Shown piece by piece: positions 1 through 6,198 of a DNA stretch of 6,902 nt; the first letter of the stretch is position 1, and every line of letters starts with the position of its first letter. A program made the position numbers and the translations under genes. A model generated the notes under the pieces. That model was not told the DNA's origin, searched no databases, and saw nothing but the letters and a program-made list of their open reading frames with translations. Source of the DNA: Anaerolineaceae bacterium (GTDB taxonomy: Bacteria > Chloroflexota > Anaerolineae > Anaerolineales > Anaerolineaceae); contig JAQTMA010000219.1 of NCBI GenBank assembly GCA_028714615.1, positions 1 through 6,902 of the forward strand. Direction: 5' to 3'.

Positions 1-1574
1 ACGCCGAAGCGCTGCGCCAGCTCGTCCTCCCCCATTTTATCAATTCTCAGGAGGAAGCCTTCGAAATCCTGGATACCAGCGGCGCGAGCGTGCTCTCCCT
101 CCACCGCGCCCCCGGTATGTCCCCCGGCCAATACGCAGATGAGCGCGGCGATACGGTTTTCGCAGGCTGGGATTTCGTCCGCTACGTGTTGGAGCGGCGT
201 CAGGACAATGGGCAGGATAAGAACGCCGGCATGGCCCGCGCCGCCTGGGGCGACACCTTCTACGTGGACGGCCCCATCCTGGCCGCCGATGGCTCCCTGG
301 CCGGGGTGGTGCTGGTCGGGCGCTCGCTTGCTACCCTGGTGCGCGAGATCTCCCAGGACGTTATCGGCGAAGTCACGCTCTACACCATCGAGGGGCAGCC
401 GGTTGCCTCCACCCTCTCCTCCAGCCTGGCGGGCGTCCAACCCGTCTCCGCGCAACAGGCCAGCGGCCTGCTCAGCGGCCAGGACCAATCCAGCCTGTCG
501 CGTGACGTCACCCTGGCCAGCGTCCAGTATCGCGAGATCCTCGGCCCCTGGGAAGCCCGCGGCGGCGCCGACCTGGGCCTCTTGGGCACCGCCCTCCCGC
601 GCGCCTTCCTGGTGAATACCAACCAGACCACCGGCGTTCAGGTCTTTGTTCTCGTGGCCATCGCGCTGATGCTCGTTCTAACCGTCGGCGTCACCCTGGC
701 CAACCAGATCACGCGCCCGCTTCTGAAGATCGTCAAAGCTTCTTCCGAGGTCGCCCGCGGTAACCTCGAGGTAAAGATCGACTCGACCGGCAATGACGAG
801 GTGGCCGTCCTGGCCCATTCCTTCAACTCGATGGTGGTTGGCTTACAGGAAGGCTCCATCTACCGCGACCTGCTCGGCCGCACCGTCTCGCCGGAAGTGC
901 GCGAGCAACTCCGCCAGACCTTCACCTCCGGCAACCTGCGGTTGGAAGGCCAGCAAGCGGTCGCGACGGTCATGGTCAGTGACATCCGCGGGTTCAGCAG
1001 CCTGGCGGAGCGAGCTGACCCGGCCACCGTGTTTCACTGGCTGAACGAGTACTTCAGTGCAATGGTGCCGATCATCACTGCCAATAACGGCGTGGTAAAC
1101 AAATTCGATGGCGACGACATGCTGGCCTTCTTTGGAATATTGCCCAAACTGGCTACTCCCACCCAGAGCGCCTACGCGGCCTGCCAGACGGCCATCCAGG
1201 TCCTATCGGTCATCGATCGCCTCAACCTGCAGCGCGTCGAACGCGGCGAGCCGCCCCTCTCCACCGGGATTGGCATCAACACCGGCATGGTCACCGCCGG
1301 CGGCCTGGGCACCTCGGACCGCCTGCATTACACCATCATCGGCGACTCGGTCAACACCGCCCAGCGCCTGGAAGCGCTCACCCGCCAGCTCTTCAACATC
1401 TCGGGAGCCGTCATCAGCCAATCTACTTACGCCGCCCTGGGCGAGTATCGCGATTGCTTCCGGCTTGAGTCGCTCGGTCCGTACATGGTCAAAGGCAAGG
1501 CCGAACAGCTTCAGGTTTACCGCCTGCTGCCCTTGCCGGAGGGGATCGAGCTGGTCAAGGAGCCTCCGGTATGA
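1..1574 (+). CDS. Class III (IIIb-type) adenylate cyclase, cache-TM-HAMP-cyclase, 5' end missing
   Basis: The reading frame is open to the left edge (first full codon at 3), so the real start lies outside; the GTG at 90 is internal. Residues are numbered from that GTG. Residues 1-180 plus about 29 upstream residues are the end of an extracytoplasmic cache/PAS-like sensor (GDTFYVDGPI, GVVLVGRSL, VTLYTIEGQPVAST). A transmembrane helix spans about 183-204, a HAMP linker 205-257 (ITRPL, GNDEVAVLAHSFN), and the cyclase domain about 287-480. All six canonical catalytic positions are present: metal Asp298 (SDIRGF) and Asp342 (KFDGDD), adenine-specifying Lys338 and Thr415 (HYTIIGD), transition-state Asn422 and Arg426 (SVNTAQRLEA). 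Lys plus Thr is the class IIIb adenylate pattern, so ATP to cAMP is the expected reaction, on the cytoplasmic side as a dimer. The ligand is unknown. The stop TGA overlaps the next gene's ATG. Confidence 0.93.
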   Translation, partial: AEALRQLVLPHFINSQEEAFEILDTSGASVLSLHRAPGMSPGQYADERGDTVFAGWDFVRYVLERRQDNGQDKNAGMARAAWGDTFYVDGPILAADGSLAGVVLVGRSLATLVREISQDVIGEVTLYTIEGQPVASTLSSSLAGVQPVSAQQASGLLSGQDQSSLSRDVTLASVQYREILGPWEARGGADLGLLGTALPRAFLVNTNQTTGVQVFVLVAIALMLVLTVGVTLANQITRPLLKIVKASSEVARGNLEVKIDSTGNDEVAVLAHSFNSMVVGLQEGSIYRDLLGRTVSPEVREQLRQTFTSGNLRLEGQQAVATVMVSDIRGFSSLAERADPATVFHWLNEYFSAMVPIITANNGVVNKFDGDDMLAFFGILPKLATPTQSAYAACQTAIQVLSVIDRLNLQRVERGEPPLSTGIGINTGMVTAGGLGTSDRLHYTIIGDSVNTAQRLEALTRQLFNISGAVISQSTYAALGEYRDCFRLESLGPYMVKGKAEQLQVYRLLPLPEGIELVKEPPV

Positions 1575-2266
1575 AGGCGCCAGCTCAACAACCGCGTCAC
1601 CGCTCCCGCGAGGCCTTGCTGCTGGGCGGCATGCTCGCCCTCAGCCTGGTTTGCCTGGGCGGCATGCTCTTTGGGCCGCTGGCCTTCCCCGCCAACGGGA
1701 TGAGCTCGATCCCCGTTCCGCTGCATTCGGTGCTTCGGGCGAATTACGACGCCGATGCCATGGCGATGGCTCTGCCGGCTGCCGGCATCGGCCTGATCGG
1801 GAACGCCATCCAGGATCAGGAGCACGCGCCCGGCGCGCCCGGCGCCCCCGAGCGCCTTTCCACCATCATCTCCGGCCTGCTCACGGCTGTCCCGACCGTC
1901 ACACCGCAATTCCCGCTGTCGCTCACCACCTCGCCCACTGCTGCCTGGACGCCCACCCGCGGCGGGCTGCGCACCTCAACAGCCTTTCCCGGCCAACCCA
2001 CCCGCACGCTCGCTCCCTCTCTCACCCCCTCCGCCACCTGGACCGTAACGCGCACAGCAAGCTCGACTCCCCGGTCCACCGCCACCCCCCGCACCCCGAC
2101 CCCCTCCGATACCTCGGGGCCCTTACCCACCGAGCCCCCGCCTGGGTCCACCGAGCCTCCGCCCCCCACCCACACGCCGCGTCCCACCGATCCGCCGCCT
2201 TACCCGCCTCCACCGAGCCCCACCGATCCGCCGGTTGCCACCACCCAGCCCCCGCCGTATCCCTAA
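1571..2266 (+). CDS. Single-pass membrane or secreted protein with Pro/Thr-rich tail, unknown function
   Basis: 231 residues; the ATG overlaps the cyclase stop (ATGA), which suggests translational coupling and a shared operon. A basic N-terminus (RHRSRE) precedes one hydrophobic segment at about 15-40, an uncleaved anchor or signal peptide. Cys28 lies in SLVC, which is not a proper lipobox because Val is at -1. Residues 41-105 are a short ordinary stretch. From about 106 to the end the chain is almost entirely Thr, Pro, Ser and Ala, with repeated TEPPP/TDPPP/PPPYP units, like a mucin-type or wall-spanning stalk. I recognise no catalytic domain. The same-strand frame through 1108-2334 is a GC-driven shadow; codon periodicity, the coupled ATG and the hydrophobic segment favour this frame. 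A role as accessory to the cyclase sensor is only inference from position. Confidence 0.75.
   Translation: MKAPAQQPRHRSREALLLGGMLALSLVCLGGMLFGPLAFPANGMSSIPVPLHSVLRANYDADAMAMALPAAGIGLIGNAIQDQEHAPGAPGAPERLSTIISGLLTAVPTVTPQFPLSLTTSPTAAWTPTRGGLRTSTAFPGQPTRTLAPSLTPSATWTVTRTASSTPRSTATPRTPTPSDTSGPLPTEPPPGSTEPPPPTHTPRPTDPPPYPPPPSPTDPPVATTQPPPYP
2128..2235 (+). repeat. Degenerate CACCGA(G/T)CC repeats inside the Pro/Thr tail
   Basis: The nonamer CACCGA(G/T)CC occurs at 2128, 2149, 2185, 2211 and 2221. CACCGATCCGCCG appears identically at 2185 and 2221. The units encode T(E/D)PPP-type motifs. The spacing is irregular (21, 36, 26, 10), so this is low-complexity expansion within a coding region rather than a strict tandem array. 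Confidence 0.6.
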
Positions 2267-2304
2267 GCGTTTCTAGCAACGGAAAACCGTCTCCCTGCTC
2301 CGCG

Positions 2305-2338
2305 TCCCCCAAATTTTACAGAATAAAAATTTAGGGGA
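2305..2338. terminator. Hairpin downstream of the cyclase/stalk operon
   Basis: TCCCC-C-AAATTTT at 2305-2317 pairs with AAAATTT-A-GGGGA at 2326-2338 around the 8-nt loop ACAGAATA. The stem has 12 pairs and one C/A mismatch. It lies 39 nt after the stop at 2266 and before the next promoter region, where a terminator is expected. There is no T-run on either side, so an intrinsic terminator is plausible but not shown. Confidence 0.4.
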
Positions 2339-2391
2339 GGGGTCAGAGTCCCGCTCTCCACAGACATTTCCAGATTACGCAGAGAAAGGTT

Positions 2392-2431
2392 TATAATAGC
2401 ACTCGTATTAAACAGTATTTTGATCTATAAT
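2392..2431 (+). promoter_or_regulatory. Candidate -10 hexamers (two TATAAT) before the lipoprotein gene
   Basis: Perfect TATAAT hexamers lie at 2392-2397 and 2426-2431, 34 bp apart, in an A+T-rich gap inside otherwise GC-rich DNA. Matching -35 boxes are poor: TTTCCA at 2367-2372 is 19 bp from the first, and nothing convincing lies upstream of the second. Either or both may start the lipoprotein transcript, giving leaders of roughly 65-105 nt. Confidence 0.4.
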
Positions 2432-2460
2432 GTCGCAATACTGGTGTTCAATTATTAGAT

Positions 2461-2480
2461 AGGCATACCAACCTATGCCT
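2461..2480 (+). promoter_or_regulatory. Leader hairpin just upstream of the lipoprotein ribosome binding site
   Basis: AGGCATA at 2461-2467 and TATGCCT at 2474-2480 form a perfect 7-bp stem with the 6-nt loop CCAACC. It ends 12 nt before the Shine-Dalgarno sequence. It would be transcribed from either candidate promoter. It may be an mRNA-stabilising stem or a protein-binding palindrome; no known riboswitch class is recognisable. Confidence 0.35.
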
Positions 2481-2492
2481 TGAGTTATCGAG

Positions 2493-2499
2493 AAAGGGG
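2493..2499 (+). promoter_or_regulatory. Shine-Dalgarno that favours the ATG at 2506
   Basis: AAAGGGG at 2493-2499 directly abuts the first ATG (2500), which is too close for initiation there. The second in-frame ATG at 2506 is 6 nt away, a normal spacing, so translation more likely begins with MFSRHKH. Confidence 0.6.
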
Positions 2500-3432
2500 A
2501 TGCACATGTTCTCTCGACATAAACATTTACCGGTTTTCCTGGCTCTGATCAGCGCGGCTGCGCTGGTGCTCAGCGCCTGCACACCCGGCAGCGGAGGGCA
2601 ACCTCCCGTACTGGCCACCTCCATCCCACCGGTCCCGGTTACCGGGGAGACGGTAGCTCCGGTAGTGCCCACCCTGGCGGCGACGGCCACCATGGGGCCG
2701 ACCAGCTCCATTCCCGAAACTATCACCCCCGCGGTGACCGTTTCCGACCAGCCGGTTGTGAATGATACTGTCACGGTTGCCAACGTGGTCAGCGCCGGGC
2801 CCGGCTGGATCGTGATTCACATCAACAGTTCCGGGCAACCGGGCGCGATCATCGGTTGGACGCAAGTCAATCCCGGCATCAACTCGAACGTCGCCGTGAA
2901 AATCGATACGTCTAAAGCGACGCCGGTGCTCTACGCCATGCTGCATGTGGATGCCGGCGTGGTGGGGAATTATGAGTTCCCCGGGCCGGACGTTCCGGTA
3001 ATGCTGAACGGACAGATGGTGAGCCCGGCTTTTGGCATCACCGGTGGGTTGGGCGGAACGGCTGCCGCTCCAGCCGCGGGCACAGCCGCCGCTAGCGCAG
3101 GGGCAACCGTCAACATCGCTACGGATGCGAAGCTGGGGAAAATCCTGGTCGACAGCAAGGGTATGACCCTCTACACCTTCAAGAAGGATTCGCCGGGCGC
3201 TTCCACCTGCAGCGGCGGCTGCGCAGAAAACTGGCCGCCCCTGCTCATCCCATCCGGTAGCCCGGTGGCCGGCGCGGGCGTGACCGGAACGTTGGGTTCG
3301 TTTGCCCGCAGCGACAACGGCGTCCAGGTGACGTACAACGGCATGCCGCTCTACTATTTTGCCGCCGATAAATCCGCCGGAGACGTGAACGGACAGGGGG
3401 TTGGCAACGTCTGGTTCGCAGCCACACCGTAA
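2500..3432 (+). CDS. Secreted lipoprotein: DUF7282-like domain plus Lipoprotein_15 (COG4315-type) repeat domain
   Basis: 310 residues from 2500; 308 if the better-spaced ATG at 2506 is used. Numbering is from 2500. A type II signal peptide is clear: positive N-terminus, hydrophobic core, lipobox LSAC with Cys27 as the lipidated residue. A Pro/Thr/Val linker runs to about 80. Residues 81-180 match my memory of the DUF7282 beta-sandwich (SDQPVVNDTVTVANV, GWIVIHINSSGQPGAIIGW, VLYAMLHVDAG). A Gly/Ala-rich linker (182-202) leads to residues 205-308, which fit the 'secreted repeat of unknown function' family PF03640: LYTFKKDSPGASTCSGGCAENWPPL, a pattern here split as LYTFKKDSPG, CSGGCAENWPP and NGMPLYYFAADKSAGDVNGQ. 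Cys237 and Cys241 may pair or bind a metal or cofactor. It is anchored outside the cytoplasmic membrane. Molecular function is unknown. It has its own promoter region and a hairpin after the stop. Confidence 0.9.
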   Translation: MHMFSRHKHLPVFLALISAAALVLSACTPGSGGQPPVLATSIPPVPVTGETVAPVVPTLAATATMGPTSSIPETITPAVTVSDQPVVNDTVTVANVVSAGPGWIVIHINSSGQPGAIIGWTQVNPGINSNVAVKIDTSKATPVLYAMLHVDAGVVGNYEFPGPDVPVMLNGQMVSPAFGITGGLGGTAAAPAAGTAAASAGATVNIATDAKLGKILVDSKGMTLYTFKKDSPGASTCSGGCAENWPPLLIPSGSPVAGAGVTGTLGSFARSDNGVQVTYNGMPLYYFAADKSAGDVNGQGVGNVWFAATP

Positions 3433-3447
3433 ATATTCATAATACGA

Positions 3448-3482
3448 GGAGCCTGAACCCGCAATAAGCGGGTTCAGGCTCC
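3448..3482 (+). terminator. Strong 15-bp hairpin after the lipoprotein gene
   Basis: GGAGCCTGAACCCGC at 3448-3462 and its exact complement at 3468-3482 enclose the 5-nt loop AATAA. It starts 15 nt after the TAA at 3430-3432. No U-tract follows (next bases CCAGCC), so it differs from the textbook intrinsic terminator, but position and stability make transcription termination or 3'-end protection likely. Confidence 0.7.
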
Positions 3483-3512
3483 CCAGCCAAATTCATACGA
3501 TTCCCCAGCAAG

Positions 3513-4787
3513 GTGCTGTTCAGGAGAAGCCGCCTCATGCAAGCCTTGATCGGTCAGCGTTTGTCCAGCGATTTCAACCTTGCCGCGCAAATATTAATCC
3601 TGATCGGGTTATGGATTGGGTTTCTTTTTGCCCGCCGCAAGCAATTTAAGCACCACCAGGCCATTCAAACCACGATGGTGGTGGTGAACTCATTCTTGAT
3701 CCTATTTGTGATGGTCACCAGCCTGTACAACTACGTGATCGCCGGGGGAACCACGACGGGAGTGGTGGCCACCCTGATGATGGCGCATGGCGTGGTAGGG
3801 CTGGTGGCTGAACTGACCGGCATCTACCTGATTCTGCGTATGAGCACCCATCTGCTTCCCGAACGCCTGCGGGTGCGCAACTTCAAGATGGTGATGCGGG
3901 TGCTGCTGGGGCTCTGGACGCTAATCGTGGTGGGTGGTGTAGGGATTTACTATTACCGCTACCTGGCGCCAAAACCGACAACGACGAACCCAATGGCGCC
4001 GCTAGCCCGGGCGGTAGACGACATCCAGATTCACTCGGACGAAATGGCCTCGGCCCTGCAGCGCGGTAACTTGACGACCGCGAAACGCCATGCCGAGCAC
4101 CTGGTGAACCTGATCGTGGGGAAGGGCAGCGCCGATTATGGAGATGTGGATGGAAATGGCACCGTCGAAGATCCCGGGGATGGCACCGGCGCGGTGGTCT
4201 ACCTGGAGAGCGAGCGGAAATCCGTCTCCCAGGGTGGCAGCGACCCGGTCAAAGCAAACACCCTGCTGAACCAGATGGACGCCGCCATGATCCGGGTCGC
4301 CGCCGACGCCAAACAGGTGCTCCTGGCGCAAAACGCCTCCGGGCTGACCCAACCGGCCGAGGACGCTTCTGCGCTGGCCAGCGAGCTGCGGGATGCGTCG
4401 AACGGGTTGATCGGGCAGTTAGCCGCAGTCACCGGCGCGCAAGTTCCCCCGGCAGCTTCGGCGATGAACGCGCCCGGAACGGGAACTGCCGCGGCGGCTC
4501 CGCCAGGAAATGCGAACGCCTCCAGCGTGACCGTTGTGATGCAGAACATCAGCTTCAACCCCAAGACGATCCAGGTGAAAGCCGGCGCCGCCATCGTATT
4601 TGTCAACCGCGACGCCGCCAAGCATACGGTCACCTCCGATACGGGGAAGTTCAATTCAGGCGACATCGCTTCTGGACAGAGTTTTTCGTTGAAGTTGGAT
4701 GAACCTGGGACTTATCCCTACTATTGCGAATTCCACGGCGACAAAGGGGGCGTGGATATGGCGGGGACCATCGTGGTGACGCCTTAG
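3513..4787 (+). CDS. Membrane-anchored cupredoxin with DUF420-like four-helix N-terminus
   Basis: 424 residues from GTG 3513, or 416 from the better-supported ATG 3537. Numbering is from 3513. Four membrane helices at about 22-40, 54-74, 84-108 and 127-147 resemble DUF420 proteins: a basic KHHQ loop after helix 1, a conserved-type His92 in helix 3 (MMAHGVVG), and a final aromatic YYYRYL. Residues 160-310 form a mostly helical extracytoplasmic domain with His174 and a HAEH motif (193-196), plus an acidic DVDGNGTVED loop at 211-220 resembling a calcium site. An Ala/Pro/Gly linker leads to a plastocyanin-like domain (338-424). Its type 1 copper ligands are all visible: His371 (KHTVTSD), Cys405 and His408 (YYCEFHGD), and Met416 (GGVDMAG). 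It probably carries electrons or copper at the outer face. The redox partner is not in the window. The gene ends 2 nt from the convergent anti-sigma-like gene. Confidence 0.88.
   Translation: MLFRRSRLMQALIGQRLSSDFNLAAQILILIGLWIGFLFARRKQFKHHQAIQTTMVVVNSFLILFVMVTSLYNYVIAGGTTTGVVATLMMAHGVVGLVAELTGIYLILRMSTHLLPERLRVRNFKMVMRVLLGLWTLIVVGGVGIYYYRYLAPKPTTTNPMAPLARAVDDIQIHSDEMASALQRGNLTTAKRHAEHLVNLIVGKGSADYGDVDGNGTVEDPGDGTGAVVYLESERKSVSQGGSDPVKANTLLNQMDAAMIRVAADAKQVLLAQNASGLTQPAEDASALASELRDASNGLIGQLAAVTGAQVPPAASAMNAPGTGTAAAAPPGNANASSVTVVMQNISFNPKTIQVKAGAAIVFVNRDAAKHTVTSDTGKFNSGDIASGQSFSLKLDEPGTYPYYCEFHGDKGGVDMAGTIVVTP
3522..3527 (+). promoter_or_regulatory. Shine-Dalgarno that favours the ATG at 3537
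   Basis: AGGAGA lies 9 nt before ATG 3537. The upstream GTG at 3513 has no purine-rich site at a suitable distance, so initiation at 3537 (protein MQALIGQRL) is preferred. Confidence 0.55.
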
Positions 4788-4789
4788 AT

Positions 4790-5854
4790 TCAATTCTTGA
4801 CCAAGGGGACCGAAAACACCCACGGGCCCCGAATTGTTTGCATTGTCGATCCATCCGGGAGGCTTGCAAGGCTATTAATCGTAAGTACCATGTTTACCGG
4901 GGTCGGATCTCCAGGAACCTCAAATCCAAAATCATAACATGCCTGACCCGGGACCTCCGGGTCGACGGCGTCTGAAAACCTCGCATTCTGAACGGACATG
5001 CCCTGCCCGCCCTGGAGATAAGCTTCAGAAACCACCCATTCCTGGGACTCGCCAGTGGCGCGTGGAAGGCAAACCCTTGCCTCAATATACGATGGGGTTA
5101 AAGTCACCGATTCCAGGCGCAGCGTGTACCCACTTACCCGGGTTTCCTGCCCAACCCGAATCGTCTTCCCCTCAGACACCGGTACCTGGAAGGCCAAGTG
5201 GTAATTCCCAATCAAGGGAAAGGGAGGTGGAGGCGTTCGGTTGGTTTCCAAGAAGTTCATCCCAGGCGCACAAGGACCAATGATAAGGTCCAAATTCAGG
5301 TCCAGTAATTTCAATATCTCTGCATTAATATTCTGATGATAAACATATGTCAGTTCGATAGGTTTTCCCGGTTGGTCATCCAAGATTTGGAATGTGCTCT
5401 TCCCGCCTGCCTGCCCCACCGTGACGACTCCGCCGGTGGTGATGCGTGGCCGGCAGATTACGTCTTCTACCGAACTACCAGGTGGGACGACTAGCCCAAA
5501 AACCGTAAGCTGGAAAGCAAGCCGCCGTTCATCCGCATATGCCCAGTCGAGCTGAACCTGCACCGGGATGGAGGATGTTGGATTAGTTCCACCCATTGAT
5601 TTCTGGGGGAACACAGTGGGTTCTGCGGTTTGCTCCTGGTGGATCACCAACCCAGAATCCTCTGCCCCTTGCAGCCCAGGATCCAGCATAATCCGGTAAT
5701 ACGCGTAAGCCGCTGAGCTGATGACCAGAAGTAGCAGGAAAACCAGGGCAACACCACCCGCTTTGTGAAGATGAAACCGCCTTAGGCTCCATCGGGTAGG
5801 CTGCCCGACAATTTGGAGCGAGATAGCTGGCCAGAGATTAGTTCGCTTCGGCAC
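4790..5854 (-). CDS. Single-pass anti-sigma-like protein (DUF4179-type ectodomain), N-terminus cut off by an in-frame TAG
   Basis: 354 residues from GTG 5854 to the TGA at 4790-4792. A short cytoplasmic part holds the TNLWPAI motif (5-11), seen in membrane proteins encoded next to ECF sigma factors. One transmembrane helix follows at about 32-53, then DPGLQ and a beta-rich extracytoplasmic domain (QLDWAYADERRLAFQ at 101-115; GPWVFSVPL near the end). This fits DUF4179/DUF5643-like anti-sigma partners from my memory of the families. The natural start is probably not GTG 5854, which has a weak site only 2 nt away. An ATG at 5908 lies in the same frame, overlaps the sigma stop as ATGA, and has AAAGGA 7 nt upstream. 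It encodes MNQDRRISDA, then TAG at 5876-5878, then TAIADEAV before the GTG. So the gene is either a nonsense mutant or is rescued by re-initiation. Confidence 0.8.
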   Translation of the reverse strand: MPKRTNLWPAISLQIVGQPTRWSLRRFHLHKAGGVALVFLLLLVISSAAYAYYRIMLDPGLQGAEDSGLVIHQEQTAEPTVFPQKSMGGTNPTSSIPVQVQLDWAYADERRLAFQLTVFGLVVPPGSSVEDVICRPRITTGGVVTVGQAGGKSTFQILDDQPGKPIELTYVYHQNINAEILKLLDLNLDLIIGPCAPGMNFLETNRTPPPPFPLIGNYHLAFQVPVSEGKTIRVGQETRVSGYTLRLESVTLTPSYIEARVCLPRATGESQEWVVSEAYLQGGQGMSVQNARFSDAVDPEVPGQACYDFGFEVPGDPTPVNMVLTINSLASLPDGSTMQTIRGPWVFSVPLVKN

Positions 5855-5904
5855 CGCCTCGTCGGCAATCGCGGTCTATGCATCGCTAATACGCCTATCC
5901 TGGT

Positions 5905-6156
5905 TCATAGGATCTTCCTTTCGCTTTTTAGCAGGGAGCGGAGAGCTTGGCGGGCTTTGCTCAATAGCCACTTCACCGTGCCAAGTGGGGCATCTATCCA
6001 CCGGGCGATCTCGGTTTCGCTGCAATTCAGAAAATAGCGCTGCACAACCGCCGCCTGTTGACGGGGTGGCAGTTTACCCAGCGCCTTCCACACTCGATCT
6101 TGAAACTTGGATTGTTCGGTTTGTTGTTCGGGAAGCAATTCATCGATGATTAACAC
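5905..6156 (-). CDS. ECF sigma factor, region 4 part
   Basis: 83 residues if started at GTG 6156; the open frame continues upstream to the TAA at 6199-6201. It contains a complete sigma region 4: KALGKLPPRQQAAVVQRYFL at 24-43, ETEIARWIDAPLGTVKWLLS at 47-66 as the helix-turn-helix that reads -35 elements, then KARQALRSLL. GGAAG lies only 2 nt before the GTG, a weak start site. If translated it depends on re-initiation 42 nt after the TAA, or on readthrough. Its own stop TGA overlaps ATG 5908 of the anti-sigma gene. Split sigma factors with regions 2 and 4 on separate chains are known (SigO-RsoA of Bacillus subtilis), but here both halves stay in one frame. Confidence 0.82.
   Translation of the reverse strand: MLIIDELLPEQQTEQSKFQDRVWKALGKLPPRQQAAVVQRYFLNCSETEIARWIDAPLGTVKWLLSKARQALRSLLKSERKIL
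5916..5921 (-). promoter_or_regulatory. Shine-Dalgarno for the original anti-sigma start at ATG 5908
   Basis: On the minus strand AAAGGA lies 7 nt before the ATG at 5908-5906, which shares ATGA with the sigma stop codon. This placement identifies 5908 as the ancestral start and makes the TAG ten codons later a true interruption. Confidence 0.6.
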
Positions 6157-6198
6157 ATCTTCCAGACCCGGTTTTCCTTGAACAGGCTCAAGACTAAT

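Noticed and set aside
139..615. Plus-strand frame of 158 codons inside the cyclase sensor region
   Set aside because: Shadow frame; the cache-domain motifs are all in the other frame.
1108..2334. A 408-codon plus-strand frame across the cyclase end and the stalk gene
   Set aside because: It runs inside the cyclase catalytic domain in another frame, has Arg/Ser/Pro-rich composition typical of GC-rich shadow translation, and shows no domain or start site.
4785..4787. Alternative genetic code as the reason for the in-frame stops
   Set aside because: TAG ends the cupredoxin gene, TAA ends the lipoprotein and stalk genes, and TGA ends the cyclase, sigma and anti-sigma genes at sensible places.
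4939..5283. Plus-strand frame of 114 codons opposite the anti-sigma-like gene
   Set aside because: Pro/Ser/Arg-rich antisense of a real gene, with no ribosome site or recognisable motif.
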